Positions 40,579 to 52,500 of a stretch of DNA of 64,000 nucleotides are shown one piece after another. The translations under genes were made by a program, and so were the position numbers. Location of the stretch: the NCBI GenBank assembly GCA_021234155.1, contig JAJEKV010000003.1, positions 16,168,386 to 16,232,385 of the forward strand, read 5' to 3'. Positions within the stretch are counted from its first letter, which is position 1, and every line of letters starts with the position of its first letter. Below the pieces are notes generated by a model. That model was given only the letters and a program-made list of their open reading frames with translations. It was not told where the DNA came from and made no database searches. This stretch comes from Isoetes taiwanensis. Taxonomy: Eukaryota > Streptophyta > Lycopodiopsida > Isoetales > Isoetaceae.

Positions 40579-41503
40579 CGCCAAGCGTACTTTTTTGGTG
40601 GCTGACCTTGGCAGTGTGGATCTTTTGATTGGGATGCCCTGGCATCAAGAGTATAATCCTTTGGTTGACTGGGTTTCTGGTACTCTTTTGTTCGCCTTGG
40701 ATGACGGGAAAAAGACCTTTAAGTTGGTTAAGGATCTTGTGATAGCCCCCATTCCAATGGTTTCTGTTGTTCAATTTAAGCGTTTGGCAATGAAATCTCG
40801 TTTTGTTTACTTGGTGGGTTCGCGGACTAAGTCAATTACATCACCAATAAATGAGCGTCAAACTTTGTTTCTTATGAATCATTCTGATGTGTTTTCTAAA
40901 GACATTGCCACATCATTACCTCAGCGGCCAGAAGACCACAAAATTGATCTTTTGCCGGGAAAGGAACCCCCAAATCAAGCTCCTTATCGGAGAATGCATG
41001 GGCAACAAGCTGAGATTAAGTGCCAACTTGATGAGTTACTTCAAGCTGGTTTGATTCGGCATAGTTCTTCACCTTTTGGTGCACCAGTTCTACTGGTCAG
41101 GAAAAAGGACAATTCTTGGCGTATGTGTATTGACTACCGTGCCTTGAATAAGATTACTATAAAAAATAAGTTTCCTATTCCACGTGCGGATGATCTATTT
41201 GATCAATTACAAGGTGCTAAGGTTTTTAGCCATCTAGATCTTAAGTCTGGCTATTGGCAACTTAAAGTGGCGCCAGAAGACGTGCATAAAACAACATTTA
41301 GAACGACTTTTGGACATTATGAGTTTTTAGTCATGCCTTTTGGTCTCACAAATGCGACGGCTTCCTTTGCGAGGTTAATGGGGCGAATCTTTGAGAATGT
41401 GCATGGTCATTTTGTAGTTGTTTTCTTTGATGATATTTTAGTTTTTAGCAAGTCTTTAGAAGAACACTATTTGCATTTGCAAGAGGTTTTTTCTCGCTTG
41501 TGA
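40502..41503 (+). CDS. Chromovirus protease end and reverse transcriptase
   Basis: A 333-codon frame. [16 protein letters not shown] closes the protease. The RT begins near [20 protein letters not shown] and has [60 protein letters not shown] (catalytic D), [13 protein letters not shown] and [14 protein letters not shown] (F-D-D catalytic pair intact). A stop at 41,501 falls inside the thumb, so the protein is broken there, but the domain itself keeps all catalytic residues I can check. Confidence 0.9.
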   Translation: MRWICRPLFVVNFHLAHLEYSIQGFNAKRTFLVADLGSVDLLIGMPWHQEYNPLVDWVSGTLLFALDDGKKTFKLVKDLVIAPIPMVSVVQFKRLAMKSRFVYLVGSRTKSITSPINERQTLFLMNHSDVFSKDIATSLPQRPEDHKIDLLPGKEPPNQAPYRRMHGQQAEIKCQLDELLQAGLIRHSSSPFGAPVLLVRKKDNSWRMCIDYRALNKITIKNKFPIPRADDLFDQLQGAKVFSHLDLKSGYWQLKVAPEDVHKTTFRTTFGHYEFLVMPFGLTNATASFARLMGRIFENVHGHFVVVFFDDILVFSKSLEEHYLHLQEVFSRL

Positions 41504-42055
41504 AAAGAAAGGATCACGCTCAACACTAAGAAAAGTATATTCTTTCAATCTGAGATTGAATACTTAGGCCATATTGTCTGCGGTGAAGGTCTCAAAGTGG
41601 ATCCTAGCAAAGTACATGCAATTTTAAGTTGGCCTAGTCCGTCTTCAGTGACTGCTTTGCGTTTTTTTTTGGGATTGTGCAGTTATTATAGAAAATTTGT
41701 TAAGAATTTTGCTAGCATTGCTTCAGGACTCTATTTATTAATCAAAAAGGATGTGCCTTTCTTATGGGGTGATAATCAACAAATTGCTTTTCAGGCTTTG
41801 AAGTATGCTATGGTTAACCCTCCTGTACTGTGGTTACCAAAGTTTGGGGTGCCCTACTTGATGTGTGTTGATGCTAGTGGGACTGCCTTGGGTGCAGTTT
41901 TGATGCAGGACGGTCATCCTATCGCTTTTAAAAGTCGAAAGTAGATATAATGTGTATGATAAAGAATTCTTGGCTGTTATCCATGCTTTGAAGGTTTGGC
42001 GTCATTATGTTTTAGGCTCCGCCGTTCATATTTTGACTGATCATCAAAGCATTAA
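41504..42055 (+). pseudogene. Chromovirus RT thumb and RNase H, interrupted
   Basis: After the stop, LNTKKSIFFQSEIEYLGHIV and SYYRKFVKNFASIASGL continue the thumb, and PYLMCVDASGTALGAVLMQD begins RNase H with its first aspartate. A frame change at about 41,940 leads to YNVYDKEFLAVIHALKVWRH (E conserved) and ILTDHQSI, where the CACTA-like element cuts in at 42,056. Confidence 0.85.
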
Positions 42056-43058
42056 CACTAGAGTTGTCTCAGGGACCTGTTTGGGTTCAACAACCCGTAT
42101 GGGTCCCTCAATCCCTTCTCCATATTAGGGACTAGTTCTTCATGATACTTATGAGATTTTAAATATGAACACCTGAATTGTAAGATTAACTTGAAGTTGT
42201 ACCACCATATTCAATGGCAAAATAAAATTCTTCACAAGTTTGGCACAAATCGCACCTTGTAGTACACTCAATTCAATGGTTTCGATGATATGATATAATC
42301 TCATGACACTCAACATGGAATACAAATTTCAAAATAACATTAATTTTCTATGAACGTAGCCTACAAATGCTACTCATTTTTCAAATTTCATGTGATTTTA
42401 CAAAAATTTGATATATCAATGAGCAAATCATAATTTCAATCCTTGAGAGACCCAGTCGGGTCCGTAAGGAATTTTTGAAAAACAGACATCCAGGAACCAT
42501 TTCATATCCATGATATTTGAAATAGAATAAGAATATGAAGGTACTATTAATTTTTAATGGAAGTAGATACTAAGTACTACACGTCTTGCTAAATGGATTT
42601 CATTTTTTCAAAAAGCGGAGTAGTACTATGAATTTTCAAAATTTTGACCCTCAAGGGACCTAACTGGGTCCATAAAGAACTTCTGAACTTCAAACTTTAA
42701 GGAATTATTTCTCAAAAATTCTACCATAGATTTTTCTAATTCTTCTTGTGATAGATTTCTCATATCATGAATTACAAGATGGAAGAATTAGAATTCCTAG
42801 GAAAAATCATATTTGCAAAATAATGTGAGAAATGTTAAAGACTTTGAGAATAAACTTGACCCCTTTGCATTCGGCTCCACATTATGGCTGGTAATAGAAG
42901 CTTTCTATATTTTTCATAAATTTTTCCTTATATGTACACTCATGGAGGACAACATATTGTGAGTATGTAGACAAATTCTTTATCCCGGAGCTATAATAGA
43001 ATTTCAAAAAAAGTGTACGAATGAACCCATTTGGGTTCATCAAGAGACAACTCTAGTG
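42056..43058. mobile_element. Non-autonomous CACTA-like element, 1.0 kb
   Basis: Terminal inverted repeats CACTAGAGTTGTCTC at 42,056 and its complement GAGACAACTCTAGTG ending at 43,058. The start CACTA and end TAGTG are the hallmark of CACTA/En-Spm. No ORF. Subterminal inverted motifs recur inside: GGGACC...GGGTCC words near 42,073-42,110, 42,445-42,465 and 42,655-42,675, and GAACCCATTTGGGTTC near 43,023-43,038. The flanking chromovirus sequence resumes with the end of RNase H. A clean 3-bp TSD was not visible. Confidence 0.82.
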
Positions 43059-43059
43059 T

Positions 43060-44400
43060 CATATAGTTTCCCAGAAAAATTTATATGAACGTCAACTTAA
43101 GTGGGTTTCGTTTATGCAGCAGTATGATTTTACCGTGGATTATTATGCAACTGATCCTGATTATAAAGATATTTGGTTGATGGCTCAAACTGGGAATGCT
43201 TTTGGATATAAGATAACGAATGGTTTCTTGTATAAGGGTCCAAAGTTATGTATTGTTCGTGCCTTTAGACAACTTATTCTTCGGGAAGTCCATGATGCAC
43301 CTACTGCCGGTCATCGTGGGCTTACTGCTACTTTGGCTAAGGCTGAACCCTATTTCACTTGGCCTGGCTTGCGTCGGGATGTGATGGTTCATATACGTTT
43401 TTGTGTGATATGCCAATGTACTAAGAAAGCTCCTAAGAAACCTCATGGTATTCCTTTGCCTTTGCCTATTCCGCAAAGTAAGTGGGAACAGGTTACTATG
43501 GATTTCATTGTAGGTTTTCCACTGAGCTCTCGGACGAATAATATGATTTGGACTTGTTTGACTAAGCAAGCACACTTTATTCCTTGTTCAAATAAATTAA
43601 AAGCTTATGATCTTTTAACTATTTTTTATTAAAGAGATATTTAAATGCATGGTCTCCCTAAGATCATTATTTGAGGCCCAGAGATACTAAGTTCACAAAC
43701 AAATTTTGGAAGGCCCTATTTATGCAATTGGGGCCCGAATTCTGATTTTCAACACTTTCCATCTTAAGAGGATTTGTCAATGAACATCGGGGAACATTGG
43801 GAACCACGTGACTTGTCTCTTCTTTGAGTTTGTTTATAATAACACCGTTCAGTCTACCATTAAGATGACACCTTTTGGGGCGATCTATGGTCGGTAGGTT
43901 CGGGGAACCACTCTTTAGAGTGTGTGATGATGTTCTGATGATCTTATAGACACCTTGGGCTCGTATTTTTATCAAGAAATTATCTAAGATCTGACAAACA
44001 ATGACTTTTAAGGAAGGTGATTGGGTATGGATGAGGATTCACAAAGGCCACTTTAAGAAGGGCCTTAAAAAAAGACCTTAAGTTGGCGCCTCCAACTTCC
44101 ATGGACCCTTTCAAGTCATTAAAGTTATCAATGAGAATGCATATAAGTTCTGCGATTACTTCAAGGTTGGAAAATGCATCTTTGTTGTTAATGTCTCATT
44201 TTAAAAGCCTATCAAGGAAAAGATTTGCCCCAAGTAGGGCGAATAAGCGAACGAAATTGATTGAAGATTAGAAGTTTTTGGTAGGAAACAATTACGAATG
44301 ATAAATCCACTAGTGGTTCTAAGCAATATTTGGTTAAGTTTGTCAACAAGCCTTTGGAGGGCCTTCATGGGTTCATGGCAATTTATTAGAGGCCTATTAG
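43060..44400 (+). pseudogene. Chromovirus integrase and chromodomain-like tail
   Basis: A frame at 43,114-43,632 holds RQLKWVSFMQQYDFTVDYYA just upstream, then HDAPTAGHRGLTATLAKAEP, with GLRRDVMVHIRFCVICQCTK completing the HHCC zinc domain, and QVTMDFIVGFPL with the first catalytic D of the integrase core. After 43,640 many stops follow and the core decays. At about 44,085-44,220 an FHGPFQVIKVINENAYKF segment matches the integrase C-terminal region, and near 44,315 KQYLVKFVNKPLEGLHGF resembles a chromodomain strand. The core and tail cannot be functional. Confidence 0.82.
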
Positions 44401-44554
44401 ATATTACGCATGAATATAGCTTGGGAAGGCACAAGACATTGGGGAGGCTTCTAGTAGCCCCTAAGCGAGGGCCAAGAAAGATTATGCTAAGATGGCAAAA
44501 GGACTCTAGTCCCCTTGCGGCGGAGAAGGGGCTAGCTGCGATGTCAAGGGAGGA

Positions 44555-45060
44555 ATGCAATGGACATGGGGCGTGGACATCCCTAGAGGGTTGCATGCAT
44601 CCCTAGAGGGTTGCATGCATCCAAAGAAGGGTTTGCTAGCTATAAAGAGGCTGGGGGAGAGCTCATGGGGCATTCGATGTCTGTCTTTGAGCTTCGTGAT
44701 TGGGTGGCAGTATAGCTAGCATGTCATTTGTCGCGTTTGGTAATCCACCAATTGGGTTACGACTACCCACTAATAATAATAAAAAGGGGACCTGCCATAG
44801 GAACAACCGGGTCCCTTTTAAGATAGTGTAAAATAAGAAAGGCAAATAGGAGGCAGCGTCACGAAAAGTTTATCAGGGATGAAAAACCCCACCCTTTTCG
44901 AGTTTTTAGAGGAAAACCCTAATGATAAACATTATTTAAGCGGCTCAAAAAGGAAAAGCCAGGCCATCAAAGTGGAGATCATTGATGAAAAAGTCGAGGA
45001 AGCACAAGATGGAGGTCGCCAAATAAGGCGATTCCTCTCGAACCCAACACGAGAGCCATA
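44555..45060 (+). other. Candidate 3' LTR of the chromovirus
   Basis: Follows a purine tract CAAGGGAGGAA at 44,545-44,555 and starts TGCAATGGAC. It has a TATA-like GCTATAAAGAGG near 44,639, and at 44,876-44,938 the block GGATGAAAAACCCCACCC...GAGGAAAACCCTAA, which recurs inverted at 59,688-59,745 and partly near 4,595-4,560. No 5' partner was found, so the end is not set. Confidence 0.5.
44579..44622. repeat. Two-copy 20-bp tandem repeat
   Basis: CCCTAGAGGGTTGCATGCAT occurs twice without change. Confidence 0.9.
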
Positions 45061-45305
45061 AGAAAGAAACAAATGGCCATGATCATCGAAAAACTTAAGG
45101 TAAAAAGAAAGCGAACAAAATGCATTAGACATTAGAATAGAATAGGAGGAAGTAACTCAAAAAGTTTGAGTTCCCCACGGTTGGATGAGATGGCTGAAAA
45201 ACAACGTAAAAAGCGACCACGTAACTCAAAAATATAAGCCATCCGCCGGAAGGCTCGGCGAACCCCCACGGAGGCATAACAAATCCACAATCCTTCAATA
45301 ATAGA

Positions 45306-45560
45306 AGGGGCTGGTCATGCGAGCCCGCAGCGATATAACATCATACTGACAAAACCATATAACCTCTCAAACCTGAGGAGGGGCTATATCGCGTGCCACC
45401 ACGAGAAATGACAAATACTTCAAGAATAAAAAAAGGGGCTGGTCCACGTGAGCCCGCAGCGACATAACATCATATCTTAACACAACATAACCTCTCAAAT
45501 CTGAGGAGAGGTCCACGCGAGCCACCTTGATATAGAATCACAAATTAAAATGAAAAAACA
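45306..45560. repeat. Degenerate ~127-bp tandem duplication
   Basis: Two units share GGGGCTGGTC, GAGCCCGCAGCGA(T/C)ATAACATCATA and ATAACCTCTCAAA(C/T)CTGAGGAG in the same order. It lies downstream of the candidate LTR. No coding. Confidence 0.75.
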
Positions 45561-46222
45561 TGAATGTAAACAACTTAGGGTGGGAATGGAGGGAACCGAG
45601 ACCAAAAAACTGCTGTGAGAAGACACCGATAATGAAGAAAGAGCCCAACAATGTATATATAGCCTCGTCTCTCCCCAAAATGGCGATCCGATGGTGTCGA
45701 ATCGCATGCAAACTTTGTGGGGTTGAGTGTCAACAATGAGTTTATTTCTAATAAGATTATTTCTTGTGGAAGCGAGACAAATGAAGTGTTTATCTACCAT
45801 AAGATAAGTACTTAAAACATTTACAATTGTTAACAAACTGAACACTCCAGCATGACTTTTGAATATCTGTAGGCTATATTAAAACATGTTACATGTCACG
45901 AGTTTGGAGTTCAAGATGTGGACGAGTGATGAAGATAGTTCTCATTTTATCAATGCTGTCTGTTGGAAAACTGACAGCCCCACAATGAAAACAATTTCTT
46001 ATCAACTGGTATGCGGGCAATCTTAGCAAATCATGTTCATCTTCTATATTGCCGCCTCCACAAACTTTGTAATTTCGCATATCTCTTGCAATAATTTGAC
46101 ACCAACTCCTAACTTTGATGGAGAGGGAGGGAGGGAGGGAAGGAGGGAGGGAGGGAAAAGGAAGAGGAAAGGGGAGGAGAGTGATGCCTATGGGAGGCGG
46201 CCACTCGGGCCCATTAGATGAC

Positions 46223-46276
<54 letters not shown>

Positions 46277-46528
46277 GTCTTGAAATACAAGCAACAAAGC
46301 AAAGCATTTATCACTTTCTTTGGCATTTTTATTCAATGCAAGATCTAGCACAATGTTCATAATTGACCCATTTGTAGCATCTAAGTTATCTATGCTACGT
46401 AGGCTGCATACTCCACACGCATCTGGGCTTCTTTTTGTTAGAGATGCAAATGATGAGTCTTATACATAATACACAAAGCACTGAATTATGAATAGACAAT
46501 TGCTAATAATGTACAAGAAAACAATATG
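45561..46528. other. No gene; 3' flank of host gene with simple repeats
   Basis: Contains GGGA/GAGG repeats at 46,113-46,180 and (GA)n at 46,225-46,278. Open frames here are produced by the simple repeats. The host gene stop is at 46,529-46,531 (minus strand), so its 3' UTR lies in the right part of this stretch. Confidence 0.5.
46113..46278. repeat. GGGA and GA microsatellites
   Basis: (GGGA)n-like run at 46,113-46,180 and (GA)n at about 46,225-46,278 with one ATGA interruption. Confidence 0.9.
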
Positions 46529-49500
46529 TTACATCTTTATTATTTCATCTATTTCAGCATCAAGCTCTTCCAGCATTTTGCTCCCGTCACTTGCATCACT
46601 GTCAAGGGTTGCTTTTGTTCTAGTACAATGTAGTCAAGGTATGTGACATAAAAATGCAGCTTCATTTAGAACATGATAATATAACCAAAATGAAGGAACA
46701 GAAATATAGATTTGTTAGGATACCTTGTATTGCCAACGTTTCTAACTATGGTCTGTTTGCTAATCCTTAACACCTTAGTCACTCCTTCATGCTTTGGAGC
46801 ACCTATACAATGTAACTTAGTAATGGAAAAATTGTTAAAGATGCTGATAATGTTCTGCTGACATTTCATGCCATCCTTGTATTGCATTTATTTTCTACCA
46901 GCATATGAAGTGTACATATCTAGATACGGTCCTTTCATTTCTTGGACTATTTATTAGTCCTAATGTAGCTCCTCATTCTGTCATGGTATCAGAGCCCTCT
47001 TCGATAGCAACAGAGGATCCATTTCTTGAACTATCTCTTAGTGCTAGTGTAGCTCCTCTACTCTGTCATGGTATCAGAGCTACCTTATTGGGCTCATACC
47101 CAGGCGGATTCTCTGCAAGCTAGCCTCGTTTTCTGGTATCGCAGAAATGGAACATGTTAATTACGTTTTGATGGATTCTTGAGCCAATCCCTGCAAGCCA
47201 TAATGGGTTGATGAGATGCAATAGGAATATCTGAAGGATCGCACTTAGAATGCAAGACACTGCTTGTTGAAAGGGATTCACCAAGCAACAGTAGATGGAT
47301 TATGATTGGCCCTGCAGCAATAACTACCAAAGGACATTTGAAATGCATCCCCATGGAGAGAAGTTGCATGAGAGGCATATGAAGGAATCTAAAGGTTTTG
47401 TAAAAAAAGGAAGGAGAACATGGCCGCAAATTATGAATAAGTATATGCAATCTGGAACAAGCATCAAAGTGCTTCTATAAGATAATTGACGCCTTCACTC
47501 AGTCACAGTGATATATAATCATCTCATGCTTATCGATTAGAAGATAAGAACTTCAATAATCAACTAAAATCCAGCAACTGAAGAAACAGCCAGGCACTCA
47601 AGTGTGGAATCCCCATGCGATAATGGCATCGTACTTATGCTGACTTGGAATTCTCATCTCATGTACAGGTTCATTCTCATATTGACGACTAATGTATAAA
47701 CGTCTTGAACGTATTAGAACTATCATTGTAATTTTGCTCTCTCACAGTCTGTAGAATTCATATTTTATCAATTAGAAGCACCGATACAATATAAGAACAA
47801 TTTACCTTTTTGCGATGCATCGTACAATCCTGGACCAGGAGGCTCTTCCATCCTCTGGCTGCAATTAGAAGCATCTATATAAAAACATATCAAATAAATA
47901 ATAAATTAATTCCTTATGATTTGAATGCTTACTGAGACATATTTTGAGGTTGGTTTTGCCCTTCATCGCTTTCCCAATCTCCTAAACCCAAGTTAGCTTC
48001 GGCTTGTTCATCCTCATTTTCTGATCCCCTGTTGGGACTTGCGACTGGAGTAATCACGACCTTATGATGCGAATGATTTCCTGGAGAATTTACTCTTTCT
48101 GCAATAACTTCTCCAGAGATCCGGAAAGCTTGTGCCTCAGATCCTTGATCAGACTTCCAAGAGAATGTTTCGGAAACATATCCTGTGTGCCTATCTGGAG
48201 GTGCCCTTTTATTTGATGCTTTCCAGGCCACATCAGATCTCCCGCTGGTCTTTTCCTGATCTAGTCGCTTTTGATTTGTCCTCTCAATGTCCGAATCCTG
48301 TATTAAGATTTGGTGGATGGTAAGAATATGTCTACTGCAAATGACGAGTGGGCACTTACCTGTCCATCACTGTCATCATCCGAAGGGTCAAACTGATTAC
48401 TTCTGTCAGAACCCGTAGGAGTTTCATCATCCAATATTGACTCAATAATATCCATATCACGAGTATGCACAGCTCTCTACAACAACATACAATTAGCTGC
48501 TGGCAGCAATGATATAACCCTTATCCTATGCCTAGAATAGTTGTACCTCAATGTGCCAGAGAATGGTACTTCTTTCATATTCCATGTTCCGTTTCTCCGA
48601 TGTCGATGCTGTTGCAAGCCTTTGTGCACGCTGTCTCTCTAGGGTTGCTATTGCTGTGGCATAATTTTCATTGCTGCTTGTATTCAAGAACTTCAGTGTC
48701 ATGAAGGAAAAAAATATTGATTAATCAAGAAACATGTGTTAATGGCCAGATTCCACTAGGGAAGCAATCAAACAAAAGTAGGCAATGTCATTCAATTATC
48801 CATGTCATTGCTGGGATAAGGGCAGACTCATTAGGGCGTGATCTTCCAAGGTCCCTGGCCCGTCACAACCAAGAACCACCAGGCAACAGGGTCTAATAGA
48901 TGCTTTTACATATCCTATAGTGGATGGATCAACCCGTCCATGCACCAGGTGAAAAGTCCTACCACATCACTGATATAATCTTTATGACTTGTTGACCATT
49001 GCCCTATCTACTTTCACCCTGCCTGTGACAATTCCAGGATCAAAGATTTGGATGTATCGCACTTGAGATTTCCTGGTGCATTATTATGTCGCAGTCTTCT
49101 GTTAAGGTATCTTACGATGTCCAGTTGATGATTCAACCAGGTCAAGGATGGACTTTATTTCTGATTGTTTCAATCAGGCTTCAAAGATAGGTTACCCTGG
49201 GAATCGTTTGCTATATTGTGGATTCAATCATGGTTAAAGGATGGATACTCATTGGAGTTGTTTGCTACGCCTTTAGCAAATAATATTTCCGATTTGTGGA
49301 ATCAATCAGAGTTTTCTCACTTGATATTTAACTGCATTAGCGTGGTTATAAATTATGTGTAGCCATGGATTTGTGGAATTTGTCATATCAAATGATGAGG
49401 TTACATATATTTACTATTGATGAGTGGTCCTTCTTTTCAAGGTAGAAATGATGATGAAGGGAAGGAGTTGATATGGGGTGTGGCCTAAAGATGGCAATGG

Positions 49501-52500
49501 ACGGGATTAACCTCACAATCAAGCCTGCGATCAATATCAAACGGTAATTAAGATCTCTTCTCCCAAAGGATGCCAGACTTCATTCTTTAAAGAATTACAT
49601 CTTGAGTCTTTAAAATGGCTTGAATCATCATTAACACTTTATTACTGCAGCTTCAAATCTTGTTGAAAAGGAATTGCAGCCATCTTTCCTAAAGACATTT
49701 CAAATTCTCGCATCTTGAAGTTTGTAACAACATAAATGCAAGTGGGAAACCTCACAGCATAGCTAGGAAGTTATTCCTAGCTTCTCTGAATCTTTAACCC
49801 CATGTGGCATTCACACCTGGGATAATGCCCATCTTGAGCATGCCCGCCATGCATCCACACCCAAGCACCTTTAAAATGCATAATTATCCCCGTTAAGCTT
49901 CAGTCTCAAGAAATTTCCCCATCTCAATCTTGAAACAGAATGCCTCCAGAATAGGTCCCAAAAACTCTTTTATGCAATTTCCAGGTAAATGACAACTCTG
50001 CAGCTTCAACTGTCTTCAACCTCAACAATGAACAGCAGATGGAACCTCTTTTGTATGGCAAATAACCTTTGGGTCAAAGGCAAAAGGAAAAAGCTTGGGG
50101 GGAAGGTGAAAGGAGCTAGTTTCCACTGTATAGTAGAAGTGTTCAGCTCGGGGATAGCTAAGAGGTAATCTAAGCTTATGATTGGGTAGAGAGTCCTTTC
50201 ACCTTCCCTGCAATGCTGCTGTACCTTTTTTCCTGGTCGTAAGAGTCGTGCTTTCATTGAGAGAGTTGTTTCAGATTAGAATTGGATCGAGCCGACCTAT
50301 GCTGTTAGCTTTTTCATGTGCTAAGGGACTCGTGTAGACACCAAAGTTGCACGTTCTTCAGATGAGTTTACAAAACCATTTGCTGGCAAGACATTCTCTT
50401 ACCACTAACTCCAATTCTTCTCTATCTTCTCAATCAGAGTCTTCTTTGCTGGCAGCAGTTCCAAAGACCGTTGAATCATTGTGGCATGATAGGTATGGTC
50501 ATGTTGCAGCTTCCACTTGAGTTTAGCCTCCAAGTTAAATATGGTCGAAGGACTGCCATCACTTAAACTTTCTGGATTTGATTGTCCTGCTTGCAGACTT
50601 GGTAAGCAAGTTCAAGCTTCTTATTCTTTGCAAACAGAACATAGGACTACCAAACCTTTGGAGCTTGTTCATTCGGACATATGTTATATGCCTGTTGAGT
50701 CATTAGCAGGCAGCAGGCACTCGTTGATGCCTTCAGTAGGTTTACCTGGGTATACCTTGAAACTTAGGTCAGAGGCATTTTCTAAGTTTCAACTTTTCAG
50801 TGCCCGAGTTGAAAAGGAATTTGCTGTACCTATCAAGTCGATCCGTACAGATAATGCTGGAGGAGTTTCTCTCAGACCAGTTTCAACGATCAGTTTCAAC
50901 AGTTTCTTGATGATAAGGGCATTCAAAGACAATTGGTAGTTCCTTATGCTCATCCGCAGAATGGTGTGGCAGCAGAGCGTAAAAATCGTACTCTTATCAG
51001 AGGGATAACACCCTGGAACGAGGGTGTTATGCCCTCGTAGGGCATAACACCCTCGTTCCAGGGTGTTATCCGCCTTAACAACCTGGGCCCGAGAGTTTTA
51101 TGGTGGGTTTGTAGTGGTTTTATGGTGGTTTTCATAACAACCTGGGTGTTTATGGCCATTTGGCATAACAAACTAGGTGTTTATGATGCACTTTTTAATG
51201 TCTTACTGGTGGGTAACACCACTGCAACCAACGGCTGAATCTCAGCATTAAAACTTGAGGGCCAGGTTGTTAAGAGATGAGATCTTGGACGGAGTATGAT
51301 TAAGCACAAACAGTTGTCAATCAAAACAGCAGTCTATGTGTCCAACAGAGCACCTACAAAATCTTTGAACCTCAAGACTCCGTTTGAAGCTATCTATGGA
51401 GTTCGACCAGATGTCTCTCATTTCAGAACTTTTGGGTGTCTTGCCTATGCGACCTTACCTCGAGAGGTTTTGCAAAAACAAGGTAAGCTCTCTAATCGAG
51501 CAGTCAAAGTGATTTTCATTGGGTATCCCGATAATATGAAGGCATGGAGATGTTATGATCCACTTACAAACAGGATTTTTCCTTCTAGAAGTGTGCAATT
51601 TGTAGAAGAGGCAGTTTATTTTTCCTCTGTTCTTTATGAGGCACCTAATGTCGAGTATGACCAATGTCTTCAAGATTTATTCAATGTTCATGTTGCTGAT
51701 CCTCTCTCTGCTAGAACTGATCCTAATACTACTGTTACTCCTCCAGTATGTTCCTCCGCCTCACCTTCAATTTCAAGTTCAACTTCAGGTTCAATTGATT
51801 CTTTGTCTTTCTATCCACCTGATCCTTTACCTTTTGTTCCAGCTGACTCTTTGCCTTCCTCTTCACTTGAGCCTTTACCTTCTATTTCCGCTAGTTCTTC
51901 GATTTCTACCGATTCTCCCGTCTGTTAATCCATATGCCTCTTTTGATCCAATTGATTACCTTCAGCCAGCTATGTCTCCGTCAAACTCTCCTTTGTCGAT
52001 TCCACTTTAAAATCAAGCAGATTCGCTTAGCTTTCCACCAGCCAGCCCAAGGAGATCCCGAAGACTAGCTGGTTTGCCACCCTTATAAGTTTCATGTAAC
52101 TTTGCATTAATGACCACAGTTCTTAATCATGTTGAACCCCTCACTTATGCTAAAGCAGCCAAGCATCCTCATTGGGTACAAGCCATGCAAGATGAAATTG
52201 ATATGTTACACAAACAGCAAGCATGGGAGTTAGTTCCGAAGCCTTTGAATACTAATATTGTTGGCGCAAATTTACTCGGATCTCGTGGCTAAAGGCTTTA
52301 CTCAACAGGAGGGGCTTGATTATAATGAGGTGTTCGCTCCTGTAGTAAGGTTAGATACCTTACGTGCAGTCTTGGCTTTGGCAGCATCAAAACATTGGTC
52401 TGTCTATCAGCCAGATTTTAAATCAGCTTTTTTTAATGGAGATCTCGAAGAAGATATCTACATGCAACAACCACCTGGTTTTGAATCCCCGCAGGTTCCT

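Larger units (their letters stand above)
39814..45060 (+). mobile_element. Ty3/gypsy chromovirus-type element, decayed
   Basis: Order: gag with zinc knuckle (39,814-40,260), protease (40,400-40,720), RT (40,900-41,590), RNase H (41,590-42,055), a 1.0-kb CACTA-like insertion (42,056-43,058), integrase (43,100-43,640, then decayed) and a chromodomain-like tail (about 44,300-44,370), then a purine tract (44,545-44,554) and a candidate 3' LTR starting TGCAATGG. This is the canonical PR-RT-RH-INT-chromodomain order. Frameshifts and stops occur from 40,560 onwards. The 5' LTR was not identified. Confidence 0.85.

Noticed and set aside
42056-43058. Foldback insertion as a second gene
   Set aside because: No open frame of note; the ends identify a CACTA-like non-autonomous element.
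45889-46348. Ser/Leu-rich and Arg/Glu-rich ORFs as genes
   Set aside because: They are translations of GGGA and GA microsatellites.
47157-47450. 97-codon minus-strand ORF in the host intron
   Set aside because: No splice signals in phase with the neighbouring host exons, and it lies by copia remnants.
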